A stretch of DNA of 34,829 nt. It comes from Lachnospiraceae bacterium (GTDB taxonomy: Bacteria; Bacillota_A; Clostridia; Lachnospirales; Lachnospiraceae). Below the pieces are notes generated by a model. The model was not told where the DNA came from. It ran no database searches and saw only the letters and a program-made list of their open reading frames with translations. Numbering within the stretch: position 1 is the first letter of the stretch; every line of letters starts with the position of its first letter. A program made the translations under genes and the position numbers. Of this stretch, positions 23,652-31,672 are shown in pieces. The stretch spans positions 1 through 34,829 of the forward strand of contig JAGATU010000109.1 of NCBI GenBank assembly GCA_017621115.1. Direction: 5' to 3'.

Positions 23652-24578
23652 CTATCGGTTCCAATACGTCTGATTCATAGTACATTTACGAATTATCCAC
23701 ATCGGCAATTTCTTATAGTTTTTACCGAGACGGTATCCGATAAACTTGCATCCGCTTGTTACTATATAATTCGGTATTTCTTTGCCATAACCAAGTTTCT
23801 TTAATTTAGCAATGGTCTCTTTCACCATTTTGATGCCTTCTGATTCAGACGAAACTCCTTCAAAAATCTCCGGATGATCTGCCTGTGACACTCCCAAATC
23901 AAAATTTCTGTGAAACTGCTGCCCCGCAGAATAATTGTGGGAATGAATCACCTCAGCATCCGCCGCATAAGCAATCCTATAACCGTTGTCTATTGCCTTT
24001 GCCGCATAAATCATATCTTCATTAAAAATCGTATGATTAATAAAACCATGCAATTCCCTAAAAATCTTAGCATTATATGCGCAGCATACATTGGAACAGA
24101 AATATGTCTTAATACCAAGTTCCTGTAAATCTTCTTTAGACTTAACTCTTCCGTTAGCCGGATAATTAAATTCCCTAGTCAGTTTTTCCGTCATCGTACT
24201 GCCTGCATCCGGCAACTGTCTCGCATAGGAACAGGCCACGCTTTCATCTTTAAGCGGTGCAACGAGTTTTTCCAGCAAATACTCATTTGCCGGTACCGCA
24301 TCCTGCGTCATAAAGACAAGAATGTCCGCATCCGACCTCTTTGCTCCCATATTACGGCTTTTTCCATGGTCAAATTCTCTTTGCGAGATATGGTGAACCG
24401 ATAATTTCTTATGTTCTGACAGAAAACGGGTTCCGGCGCAGAATGCATCCATATACTTTTCTTCCGTATTAATCACAATTATCTTATTCACGGAAACTGT
24501 CTGTTTTTCCAGCATTTCAATTAATTTTCTGAATTTATCATCCGGTTTATATGCCGGTATAATAATGTCTATCAACAT
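23652..24578 (-). CDS. Family 2 glycosyltransferase (rhamnosyltransferase-like)
   Basis: A 308-residue GT-A enzyme. MLIDIIIPAYKPDDKFRKL is the nucleotide-binding start, FMTQDAVPAN holds the acidic sugar-nucleotide motif (a QDA in place of DXD), and FNEDMIYAAKAIDNGYRI is the ED block of the second half. This pattern is common in rhamnosyltransferases of wall polysaccharide loci. The C-terminal 60 residues (IVTSGCKFIGYRLGKNYKKLP) are basic and amphipathic and probably sit at the membrane. AGAGGGG precedes the ATG, but that site can be hidden in an 8-bp hairpin that competes with the terminator of the LCP gene. The sugar and acceptor are unknown. Confidence 0.88.
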   Translation of the reverse strand: MLIDIIIPAYKPDDKFRKLIEMLEKQTVSVNKIIVINTEEKYMDAFCAGTRFLSEHKKLSVHHISQREFDHGKSRNMGAKRSDADILVFMTQDAVPANEYLLEKLVAPLKDESVACSYARQLPDAGSTMTEKLTREFNYPANGRVKSKEDLQELGIKTYFCSNVCCAYNAKIFRELHGFINHTIFNEDMIYAAKAIDNGYRIAYAADAEVIHSHNYSAGQQFHRNFDLGVSQADHPEIFEGVSSESEGIKMVKETIAKLKKLGYGKEIPNYIVTSGCKFIGYRLGKNYKKLPMWIIRKCTMNQTYWNR

Positions 24579-24583
24579 AACCC

Positions 24584-24606
24584 CTCTCTTTCAGGCAAAA
24601 AGAGAG
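24584..24606 (-). promoter_or_regulatory. Ribosome-site-masking hairpin, alternative to the terminator
   Basis: On the minus strand CTCTCTTT (24599-24606) can pair perfectly with AAAGAGAG (24584-24591), which includes the start of the GT2 ribosome binding site. The loop is 7 nt. The first arm is also the 3' arm of the upstream terminator, so the two hairpins exclude each other. Confidence 0.5.
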
Positions 24607-24623
24607 CCTGCATCAGGCCCTCT
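24597..24623 (-). terminator. Intrinsic terminator after the LCP gene
   Basis: A 10-bp stem (24614-24623 with 24601-24610, one G-U pair), a 3-nt loop and five T residues on the minus strand (24597-24601). It ends about 18 nt before the GT2 start codon at 24578. No promoter for the GT2 gene is visible, so partial readthrough is likely. Confidence 0.75.
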
Positions 24624-24639
24624 TTGGCTATTTCTTTTG

Positions 24640-25761
24640 TCAATTTACTCCGGAATATCCGGTATCCAGTGCAATCTTGTCACTAAAAGACTGAACCTGT
24701 GGCGATACGGTATAAGCTGGATCATCAAACAGGAACTGATGAAGCATCTCTACATTCTGCTCTAAGTTGTTTGGAATTACGCAGCTACCCTTTCCACCAA
24801 CTTTACCGGTTGCGCGATGAGATTCAAACGGGAATCCGTCACTTCCGGCAATATTGTACTTGGTTACATTACCAAGCATATCTACCATTTCTTCTACGTC
24901 CAAAGAAGTGGCAACATGCGGTAATACTTCATCTAAAATCTTATTCAAATCTCCAATGGATGCTTTCTTAGCTTCATCCATTACGGCCGCAAGAACTTCT
25001 CTTTGGCGTTCTGCACGTTCAAAGTCATTACCGACATGGCGAATACGGCAATATGCGGTTGCCTGAAGACCGTTTAACTTCTGATATCCCGGTGTAGTAA
25101 CAGCGGTATAGTCTTTGCCTTCTGTCGCTGTAAATGTCTGTCCGTCAGTTGTTGTACCAACCATACTTATCTGATAATTATTCAGATGTGAAATCTCAGG
25201 CTCCGAAACATCCACATACACTCCACCAAGAGCATCAATTACATCCGTAAGCCCATCAAAACCAATCGTAACATAGTCTGTTATATTCAAATCGAGATTC
25301 ATATTCAGCATGATAATGGCCTGCTCCGGACCACCCTTTGCATACGCAGAGTTACACTTATTGTAACTATCATTACTCAAATTCAAATAGGTGTCACGGT
25401 ATACGGAACAAAGCTTAATATCGCCGGTATCCTCATTAATGGAAGCGATGATAATCGAGTCGCTTCGTGTGCCCTTACCAAGATCGCCTTCTCTGGAGTC
25501 TACACCAAACAACGCGACATTGCGGTATCCCTTAAGAGACTCATTCTCCTCTACCTTTTCGTTAAATACCTTGTTGATATTTTCCTCATCTACTTTGATT
25601 TTTTGGATGTTGTCTGCCTTTAATACGGTATAAAGAACCATAACCAGCACTGCTAAAACAAGAATCTCAAATATAAACAAAGCAATTCTTTTCTGTCTTC
25701 TCTTTGCCTTTCTTGTTGCGGCTGCACTGCCCTTTTTCTTTCTTGTCTGATTAGTCGCCAT
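24640..25761 (-). CDS. LytR-CpsA-Psr (LCP) family wall-polymer ligase
   Basis: A 373-residue protein with a Lys/Arg-rich cytoplasmic N-terminus (1-26), one membrane helix (about 27-47) and an extracellular LCP domain. Characteristic blocks are NVALFGVDSREGDLGKGTRSDSIIIASI, KLCSVYRDTYL and CRIRHVGNDFERAERQREVL, with the Arg/Asp residues that bind the pyrophosphate of the lipid-linked glycan. LCP enzymes transfer undecaprenyl-linked polymers to peptidoglycan. It follows the priming sugar transferase by 16 bp, so priming and attachment are made from one transcript. AGGAG precedes the ATG. A terminator follows. Confidence 0.93.
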   Translation of the reverse strand: MATNQTRKKKGSAAATRKAKRRQKRIALFIFEILVLAVLVMVLYTVLKADNIQKIKVDEENINKVFNEKVEENESLKGYRNVALFGVDSREGDLGKGTRSDSIIIASINEDTGDIKLCSVYRDTYLNLSNDSYNKCNSAYAKGGPEQAIIMLNMNLDLNITDYVTIGFDGLTDVIDALGGVYVDVSEPEISHLNNYQISMVGTTTDGQTFTATEGKDYTAVTTPGYQKLNGLQATAYCRIRHVGNDFERAERQREVLAAVMDEAKKASIGDLNKILDEVLPHVATSLDVEEMVDMLGNVTKYNIAGSDGFPFESHRATGKVGGKGSCVIPNNLEQNVEMLHQFLFDDPAYTVSPQVQSFSDKIALDTGYSGVN

Positions 25762-25777
25762 TTTTCATCTCCTGTTA

Positions 25778-27181
25778 TTAATAGGCATTCTCATTTACAA
25801 AGCCTTTAAATATTGTCATAAACATAATCTTAAAATCAAACCCCATGGTCCAATTCTCGATATAATATAAATCGCAATCGATACGCCTGCGGATGGAAGT
25901 ATCCCCGCGGTATCCGTTTACCTGCGCCCAACCGGTAAGCCCCGGACGAACCTGATGCTTAATCATGTAACGCGGAATCTCTTCTTTAAACTTTTCAACA
26001 AATTGCGGACGTTCCGGTCGCGGGCCCACTATAGACATATCGCCTTTTAATATATTAAACAACTGCGGCAATTCGTCAATACTCGTTTTTCTGAAAAATT
26101 TACCAACCTTGGTAACACGGGGGTCATCCTTAACCGTCCAGGCTTTCATCTCTTCGCCCGGCTTCTGAACCTTCATGGTGCGGAACTTATACATCTTAAA
26201 GGTCTTATTATGAAGACCGACTCTTTCCTGTTTAAAAATGACCGGCCCCTTACTTGTCAACTTAATAATAATGGCTACAATAAGCAATAATGGTGATAAT
26301 ATCACAATACCGCAAAAAGAGCCGATTATGTCAATCATACGCTTAGCAAATGCATTCATGGTATTACTAAGCGGTACATATCGGATATTAATCATCGGAA
26401 GTCCCATCAAATCTTCTGTATACGGTCTGTTTGGAATCAGGCTGTGGTAATCCGGTATAAATTTAGTGTGCACACCGGATTTTTCACATAATCCAACAAT
26501 TTTTTCCAAATGGTCATAATCTGCCAAAGACAAGGTAACGGCAATTTCATCCAGTGCACTGACCGGCAAAATACCCATTAAATTATCAATGGTTCCGATA
26601 ACTTTGATTCCCTTATAAGAAGTGCCTCTCGGAATATGGTCATCTAAAATACCGCGCACCACATATCCCCACTGTGGATTGGCCTGGATACGGTTAATAT
26701 ACTCTTCTGCCGCGCGGGAATAACCAACCAGCAGAATATGTTTAAGGTTGTATCCTTTCTTACGGAAATAACGAAGAATATAACGGATACTGCAACGTAC
26801 AATCAAAGTGAGTGCAATATTTAAAAGAAAAAATATAAAAATCAATCCACGGGAAAAGTCCTGAATTTTAAAAGCCGTAATCGCCACCATGAATGCAATG
26901 GCACCGGCAGCATTAGCCTTAAAAACATTAATAAATTCCGTTTCCACTTTCTGTGTACGCTTTGGCGTATACATCTTGTTCATGTAGTACAGAATCATAT
27001 AAATCGGGACAACAAAATAAAGAGCGCTGAAATAAAATCCCATTGAATGCGCGCCCTTGGTTTTATCCGCAAAAGGTCCTTCAAACTTTAAATACCAGGA
27101 AAGCATATAAGACCCTATTATGACAAGTGCATCAATAATAACATGCAGTCTGTTAAAATATTTCTGGTTGTCCTTAATCAT
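25778..27181 (-). CDS. Undecaprenyl-phosphate sugar phosphotransferase (priming enzyme)
   Basis: A 467-residue protein of the WbaP/WcaJ/CpsE type. The N-terminal part has four or five membrane helices. A Rossmann-like middle domain follows (HILLVGYSRAAEEYINRI near residue 150). The catalytic bacterial sugar-transferase domain is at the C-terminus: KRMIDIIGSFCGIVILSP, then FKQERVG, FKMYKFRTM, the SIDELPQLFNILKGDMSIVGPRPE block and VRPGLTGWAQVNG. It transfers a hexose 1-phosphate from a UDP-sugar to undecaprenyl phosphate, starting the repeat unit. The sugar (glucose, galactose or other) cannot be told. AGGGTGG precedes the ATG. It is the first gene of a short transcript with the LCP gene, from a promoter directly next to the 160-bp palindrome. 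Confidence 0.93.
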   Translation of the reverse strand: MIKDNQKYFNRLHVIIDALVIIGSYMLSWYLKFEGPFADKTKGAHSMGFYFSALYFVVPIYMILYYMNKMYTPKRTQKVETEFINVFKANAAGAIAFMVAITAFKIQDFSRGLIFIFFLLNIALTLIVRCSIRYILRYFRKKGYNLKHILLVGYSRAAEEYINRIQANPQWGYVVRGILDDHIPRGTSYKGIKVIGTIDNLMGILPVSALDEIAVTLSLADYDHLEKIVGLCEKSGVHTKFIPDYHSLIPNRPYTEDLMGLPMINIRYVPLSNTMNAFAKRMIDIIGSFCGIVILSPLLLIVAIIIKLTSKGPVIFKQERVGLHNKTFKMYKFRTMKVQKPGEEMKAWTVKDDPRVTKVGKFFRKTSIDELPQLFNILKGDMSIVGPRPERPQFVEKFKEEIPRYMIKHQVRPGLTGWAQVNGYRGDTSIRRRIDCDLYYIENWTMGFDFKIMFMTIFKGFVNENAY

Positions 27182-27211
27182 ACTGCCACCCTGTTAATAA
27201 TATCTTCGTTT

Positions 27212-27240
27212 ATATTACAATATTCTACCCAAAATCACAA
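27212..27240 (-). promoter_or_regulatory. Promoter of the sugar transferase / LCP operon
   Basis: Minus-strand TTGTGA (27235-27240), a 17-bp spacer, and TAATAT (27212-27217). The palindrome at 27261-27421 starts 20 bp upstream of the -35 box, where an activator or supercoil-sensitive element could act. Confidence 0.55.
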
Positions 27241-27260
27241 CTTAAATTTTTATGAAGAGT

Positions 27261-27421
27261 GATTGCCGAAGACTGGATTGAGGACTTATCCCTGTATTTA
27301 CGACACGCTTGCGCTCCCTTGTAAACGCGCCGGTACTAAATTCGGCTACGCCTCATTAAGTACCGACGTTAACAGAGGGTCGGGAAATACAGGGATAAGC
27401 CCTCAATCCAACTGCACAATC
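27261..27421. repeat. 161-bp palindromic element with nested stems
   Basis: An outer pair GATTG/CAATC (27261-27265, 27417-27421), then a 25-bp stem with one mismatch (27275-27299 with 27385-27409). An imperfect inner stem (27312-27337 with 27359-27382) includes GGTACT/AGTACC next to a 21-nt apex containing GGCTACGCC. It lies between the terminator of one glycosyltransferase gene and the promoter of the sugar transferase operon. It has no ORF, T-run or terminal duplication. Its sequence is unrelated to the 661-bp palindrome. It is probably a REP- or MITE-like hairpin element, or a structured RNA. The remaining part of this 285-bp gap holds the promoter and terminator listed separately. Confidence 0.88.
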
Positions 27422-27430
27422 ATCCATTCA

Positions 27431-27479
27431 TAAAAAAATAACCGGATAGAGTATTATACATACTTATTATCCGGTTATT
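27431..27479 (-). terminator. Terminator overlapping the end of a GT2 gene
   Basis: A perfect 12-bp stem (27468-27479 with 27437-27448), a 19-nt loop and a run of seven T residues on the minus strand (27432-27438, two of them in the stem). The 5' arm includes the last codons and most of the stop codon of the GT2 gene (stop at 27467-27469). Confidence 0.8.
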
Positions 27480-28435
27480 CTTCGAATCATATTCCAAAGG
27501 AGTTCAAGTTCGATTAATATATAGTTTTTCAGATTCTTAATTTTGAAAGGCATTTTGTGGGGGCGGCCTTCGGGTGAGAAGTAGAGTTTGAAGCCGTTGA
27601 GGAGGCCTTTACAATAAGTCTTCCCATGTCCTTTCTTAATAAAGAAGGCGATTTTGATCAGAAATCCAAATAAAAGGAACGGTAGGTTGACTACTATCTG
27701 TAGCAACGGCATATTCTTCAGTAATATATACACGCTGTTGCGGGATGAGAGGTTGATTTTAAATTCGTTATAACGGGAGCCACTAAAGCCGCTGCCGGCG
27801 TGGTATACGACCGCTGCAGGTTCGTAATAACTGCAATAGCCTGCGATACGGGCACGCCAGCCCAAGTCCACATCCTCCAGATAGGCAAAATGGTTCTCAT
27901 CAAAGAATCCAATTTCACGCAAAATATCCATACGATAAATTGCTGCACCGCCGCAACTGCTGAAAATCTTGGCAGGCTTCGTATAATGATCCATAGCGGT
28001 TTTACCTTTGCCAAGCGCAAATGCCCAGCCAAGAGCACAATACAAATCTCCGGCACCGTCCAAAAGTTCCGGGTTATGCATCTGAAGCATCTTGGCGCTG
28101 ACGGAAAAACAGTTCTTACGGATATCCATTGCCTCTTCCATGCGGAGCACAAAATCCGGCTCTACCGTAACATCGTTGTTAAGCAAAAGTGCATACGAAG
28201 TCTTAACAAGTTCCAATCCACGGTTTATTGCCGGGGCAAAACCAATGTTTTCCGGTAAAAAGAGGGTCTCAACTGTCTCAAACTTCTCCTTAAGAAGTTC
28301 CACGCATCCGTCCGTCGAACCATTATCCACTACAATAATGTGAAAATCATTCACTTCGCACTTTTGTAATGAAATAAGACATTTCTCCAAATATTCAATT
28401 CCATTATAATTCGGAATAATAATGGTAGTTTTCAT
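27467..28435 (-). CDS. Family 2 glycosyltransferase
   Basis: A 322-residue enzyme with the GT-A fold: MKTTIIIPNYNGIEYLEKCL, the DNGSTDGCVE loop, LLLNNDVTVEPDF (DXD-like NND), and AYLEDVDLGWRARIAGY. It resembles GT2 rhamnosyl-type transferases of O-antigen or wall polysaccharide. The C-terminal segment (250-275) is hydrophobic and may touch the membrane. The only good Shine-Dalgarno (AGGAG) is about 16 nt from the ATG, which is too far, and a stop codon lies directly before the ATG in frame. Translation therefore looks weak or coupled to the gene upstream. It ends in a terminator stem. Confidence 0.88.
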   Translation of the reverse strand: MKTTIIIPNYNGIEYLEKCLISLQKCEVNDFHIIVVDNGSTDGCVELLKEKFETVETLFLPENIGFAPAINRGLELVKTSYALLLNNDVTVEPDFVLRMEEAMDIRKNCFSVSAKMLQMHNPELLDGAGDLYCALGWAFALGKGKTAMDHYTKPAKIFSSCGGAAIYRMDILREIGFFDENHFAYLEDVDLGWRARIAGYCSYYEPAAVVYHAGSGFSGSRYNEFKINLSSRNSVYILLKNMPLLQIVVNLPFLLFGFLIKIAFFIKKGHGKTYCKGLLNGFKLYFSPEGRPHKMPFKIKNLKNYILIELELLWNMIRRITG

Positions 28436-28510
28436 TTACGTATTACTTATTCTCCTGATACTTGTATTCCAAGTTGCATAATTTACATAAGATAGTTCTG
28501 TTTCGTATAT

Positions 28511-29890
28511 CTATTTAACAAAATAAGGATCGTACAGAATCTTATAGTTTCCAATATCTTGTATTAAATCCAGATTTAATTTTTGTTGTCCGTTATTTCT
28601 GTTTTTTATTTCTTCGGCAAGTTCAAAACGCACTGCCGCATTCCTTACGTCCACGCATTCGGGGTTTTGCTGGAGCGCCAATCTATGGATGTATCCGCTA
28701 ATTTTTGCAGGCAATCCCGCATACGGACATGTACCGTCTTTTTCAACAATACCACTTGTTATTTTATTGTTGTCAATTACAGGTCCTGCTATAACTCCGA
28801 TGTCTTTTCTAACTTTAAAGATATCTTCTGCCGTTCCTTTTCCATATTCCACCCGATAAAATCCATTATGCTTCGTATGGACAACCTGTACCGGAATATC
28901 GTTAACATAAAGCATTCTATCAACCTTTGTTATGTTACCATCGTGCATTTCTCTCAGATACTCTTCCAACGCTGATTCCACCGCACGCTTTCCGGCTTCA
29001 TAAGCATATAGTTTACTCTGCGGATTAGCAGCCGTTGATGATTCGTGGCATCTCCAATGATAAAGCACCTTATTTACATGCAGAATCTCATCGGCAGGCT
29101 CTTTATGAAGGAACGCACGGAGTACCAGGTCAAAATCCTGTGCTCCGTCATACTCTTTACGGAAGCCCGTTTTCTTCATAAGGTCTGCTTTCATCACTAA
29201 AAAGTGACAAATATAGTTATTTGAGAACAACAAATCTAGATTAAATCCAGATTTAACATGAGGTTCATAGTATCTTTTTGCCTCTGCATCGCATTTATCT
29301 TCGTCTGAATACGCAAATGCTACCGTTTTACTACTTTCTCCGGCTGTCTTAATAGCAAGCGCCATCTCATACAGGGCATCCGGTGTCAATAAATCGTCAT
29401 GATCCAGCAATCCAATATAGTCACCTGTCGCATATTTCAATGCTTCGTTGGTATTCTCAGAGATTCCCTTATTCTCCACAATTCGCACATAACGAATACG
29501 GGAATCCGATGCATATACATTACCCATGGAGCTAGCAGAACCATCTGCTCCGCTCACTACATCCTTGACCAAATCCGTCTTGGACGCATCCGCAAGAATC
29601 AATTCCCAATTTGTGTATGTCTGTGCCAGCACGGAGTCAACCATCTCTCTTGCAAATTCAGGCTTTGTTTCATACATCGGAACAAGAATACTAAACTTTA
29701 TTGCATTCTCAAAAACAGTTTCTCTCTGTTTTTGCAGTTCTTCTTCCGACACAGGGACGTAATCATATCCGGCCATATAAAGCGGCGATGTACGGGCATA
29801 CAGCCGCTCTCTAAGCGCATAATACGTATCCACTATTCCGTTTTTCTTACAGTAATAATACGTTTTTTTGAGATTCGCTGTAATACTCAT
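28511..29890 (-). CDS. Family 2 glycosyltransferase with C-terminal extension
   Basis: A 459-residue protein. Residues 1-60 are a helical, Tyr-rich lead. The GT-A domain begins FSILVPMYETKPEFAREMVDSVLAQTY, with the acidic motif LLDHDDLLTPDAL and an acceptor block YDGAQDFDLVLRAF followed by VLYHWRCHESSTA. Residues about 300-459 form an extra domain of unknown function. The GT-A core closely parallels the first GT-A domain of the 669-residue protein at 31673-33682 (both have DHDD, NNYICHF and YDG-QD segments), so the two share ancestry. AGGAG precedes the ATG, and the gap to the upstream phosphohexomutase gene is 8 bp. Confidence 0.88.
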   Translation of the reverse strand: MSITANLKKTYYYCKKNGIVDTYYALRERLYARTSPLYMAGYDYVPVSEEELQKQRETVFENAIKFSILVPMYETKPEFAREMVDSVLAQTYTNWELILADASKTDLVKDVVSGADGSASSMGNVYASDSRIRYVRIVENKGISENTNEALKYATGDYIGLLDHDDLLTPDALYEMALAIKTAGESSKTVAFAYSDEDKCDAEAKRYYEPHVKSGFNLDLLFSNNYICHFLVMKADLMKKTGFRKEYDGAQDFDLVLRAFLHKEPADEILHVNKVLYHWRCHESSTAANPQSKLYAYEAGKRAVESALEEYLREMHDGNITKVDRMLYVNDIPVQVVHTKHNGFYRVEYGKGTAEDIFKVRKDIGVIAGPVIDNNKITSGIVEKDGTCPYAGLPAKISGYIHRLALQQNPECVDVRNAAVRFELAEEIKNRNNGQQKLNLDLIQDIGNYKILYDPYFVK

Positions 29891-29898
29891 TCTTTCTC

Positions 29899-31626
29899 CT
29901 ACGCTTCAATTATTGCCTTTAAATCAGCCGTCAATTTAGCATTCTTTTCTTCCGCGTCCTTAAGGCCTGTGCCTTTTACGCCCATATAGAACTTAATCTT
30001 AGGTTCTGTTCCCGATGGTCTTGCACAGCACCAGGAATCATTTGTCAAATCAAAATAGAGTACATTGGATTTCGGAAGTCCGGTTGTACTTTCTTCCCCT
30101 GTTTCCAAATTAATAACCTTATCATACTGATAATCGCGCATGGACACTACTTTCAAATCACCAAATGCTTTTGGTGGATTGTTACGCAGTTTTTCCATAA
30201 TTTCTGCAATCTGCTTAGAACCGTCAATACCTTTTAAAGTAATGGTATAGAGGTCTTCTTTGAAATATCCGTAGTCTTCATACATCTGAAGCATCTGGTC
30301 CCAAACGGTCTTACCGTTCTTTTTGCACCATGCTGCCACTTCGCAGAGGCACATAACCGCTACAATGGCATCCTTATCACGCGCATGGGTTCCTGCAAGA
30401 CAGCCGTAGCTTTCTTCCAAGCCGAATACATAGTTATTGGAGCCACTCTGCTCGAAAAATTTAATCTGTTCGCCAATATATTTAAATCCGGTAAGGACTT
30501 CAATCAACTTCACATCGTATACTTTTGCAATGACATCAGCCATATTCGTTGTTACGATGGTCTTTACCAATGCCGGATTCGCAGGCATGGTGTTTGTTGC
30601 CCTACGTTCTCTTAAAATGTAATCCGCAATCAACATACCGGACATATTTCCTGTAAAAGGAATGTACTCGCCGCTCTTAGTATCAAGTGCATAAATACCC
30701 AGTCTGTCTGCATCCGGATCCGTTGCAAGAACGATATCTGCTTTTACCTCTTTTGCCAGTTTAAGCGCTAATGTAAATGCCTCAGGGTCTTCCGGGTTTG
30801 GATATTTTAATGTTGTAAATTTAGGATCCGGCATCTCCTGCTCCGGAACCACATACACCTTCTTAAATCCGAGTTCTGCGAGCACTCTTCTAACCGGTAC
30901 ATTTCCGGTTCCGTTAAACGGAGAATATACGATCGTAATATCCTCAGCCATTTCCGTAATGACTTCCGGATGAATGATCTGCTTTTTGAGTTCTGCCATA
31001 TAGGCATCATCAATTTCCGCACCGATAACATTATAAAGTCCGGCTTCCATTGCCGCTGCCTTATCCATGGTCTTCACCGCATAAAAATCGGTTACATTCT
31101 TTACTTCGGTAATAATCTCTTTATCCCTTGGCGCTGTAATCTGTGCGCCATCTTCCCAGTATACTTTATAGCCGTTATACTCAGGCGGATTATGGCTTGC
31201 CGTAATGACAATGCCGGAAATACAGCCTAATTTGCGAAGTGCAAAGGAAAGTTCCGGTGTCGGTCTGAGTGCATCAAATACATAAGTCTTGATTCCGTTT
31301 GCAGCAAGGCAAAGTGCCGCTTCATCTGCAAATTCAGGAGACATAAATCGGGAATCGTACGCAATTGCCACGCCCTTGTCTTGGCCATTCTGCTTTAACA
31401 CATAATTGGCAAGTCCCTGTGTCGCCTTACGGATGGTGTAAACATTCATACGGTTGGTTCCGGCTCCGATAACACCACGCAGACCTCCCGTACCAAATTC
31501 CAATTCCCTGTAAAAACGATCTTCTATTTCTTTTTCATCATCGGCTATTGCCGCAAGTTCTGCTTTTGTTGCCTCATCAAAATAAGCATCTGTAAGCCAA
31601 AACTGATATGCATCCTTATATCCCAT
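29899..31626 (-). CDS. Phosphoglucomutase / phosphomannomutase-type enzyme
   Basis: A 575-residue alpha-D-phosphohexomutase of the PgcA type. The motifs are complete: catalytic Ser in TASHNPPEYNG (about residue 144), metal-binding DPDADRLG, sugar-binding EESYG and phosphate-binding RPSGTEPK. It converts glucose 6-phosphate to glucose 1-phosphate (or the mannose pair), supplying nucleotide sugars to the surrounding transferases. The reading frame opens 19 codons further upstream (31683), but GGAGGA lies 8 nt before the ATG at 31626, and MGYKDAYQFWL is the normal family start, so 31626 is used. It lies 46 bp after the double GT2 gene and 8 bp before the next GT2 gene, so it is inside the operon. 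Confidence 0.93.
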   Translation of the reverse strand: MGYKDAYQFWLTDAYFDEATKAELAAIADDEKEIEDRFYRELEFGTGGLRGVIGAGTNRMNVYTIRKATQGLANYVLKQNGQDKGVAIAYDSRFMSPEFADEAALCLAANGIKTYVFDALRPTPELSFALRKLGCISGIVITASHNPPEYNGYKVYWEDGAQITAPRDKEIITEVKNVTDFYAVKTMDKAAAMEAGLYNVIGAEIDDAYMAELKKQIIHPEVITEMAEDITIVYSPFNGTGNVPVRRVLAELGFKKVYVVPEQEMPDPKFTTLKYPNPEDPEAFTLALKLAKEVKADIVLATDPDADRLGIYALDTKSGEYIPFTGNMSGMLIADYILRERRATNTMPANPALVKTIVTTNMADVIAKVYDVKLIEVLTGFKYIGEQIKFFEQSGSNNYVFGLEESYGCLAGTHARDKDAIVAVMCLCEVAAWCKKNGKTVWDQMLQMYEDYGYFKEDLYTITLKGIDGSKQIAEIMEKLRNNPPKAFGDLKVVSMRDYQYDKVINLETGEESTTGLPKSNVLYFDLTNDSWCCARPSGTEPKIKFYMGVKGTGLKDAEEKNAKLTADLKAIIEA

Positions 31627-31672
31627 GTTGTAAATCCTCCAAATGTTGTTACCGCTATTTGACGCTGCGGTT

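Noticed and set aside
29399..29989. 196-residue plus-strand frame opposite a GT2 gene and the end of the phosphohexomutase gene
   Set aside because: Antisense shadow of two well supported genes, with cysteine- and isoleucine-rich composition and no start signal.
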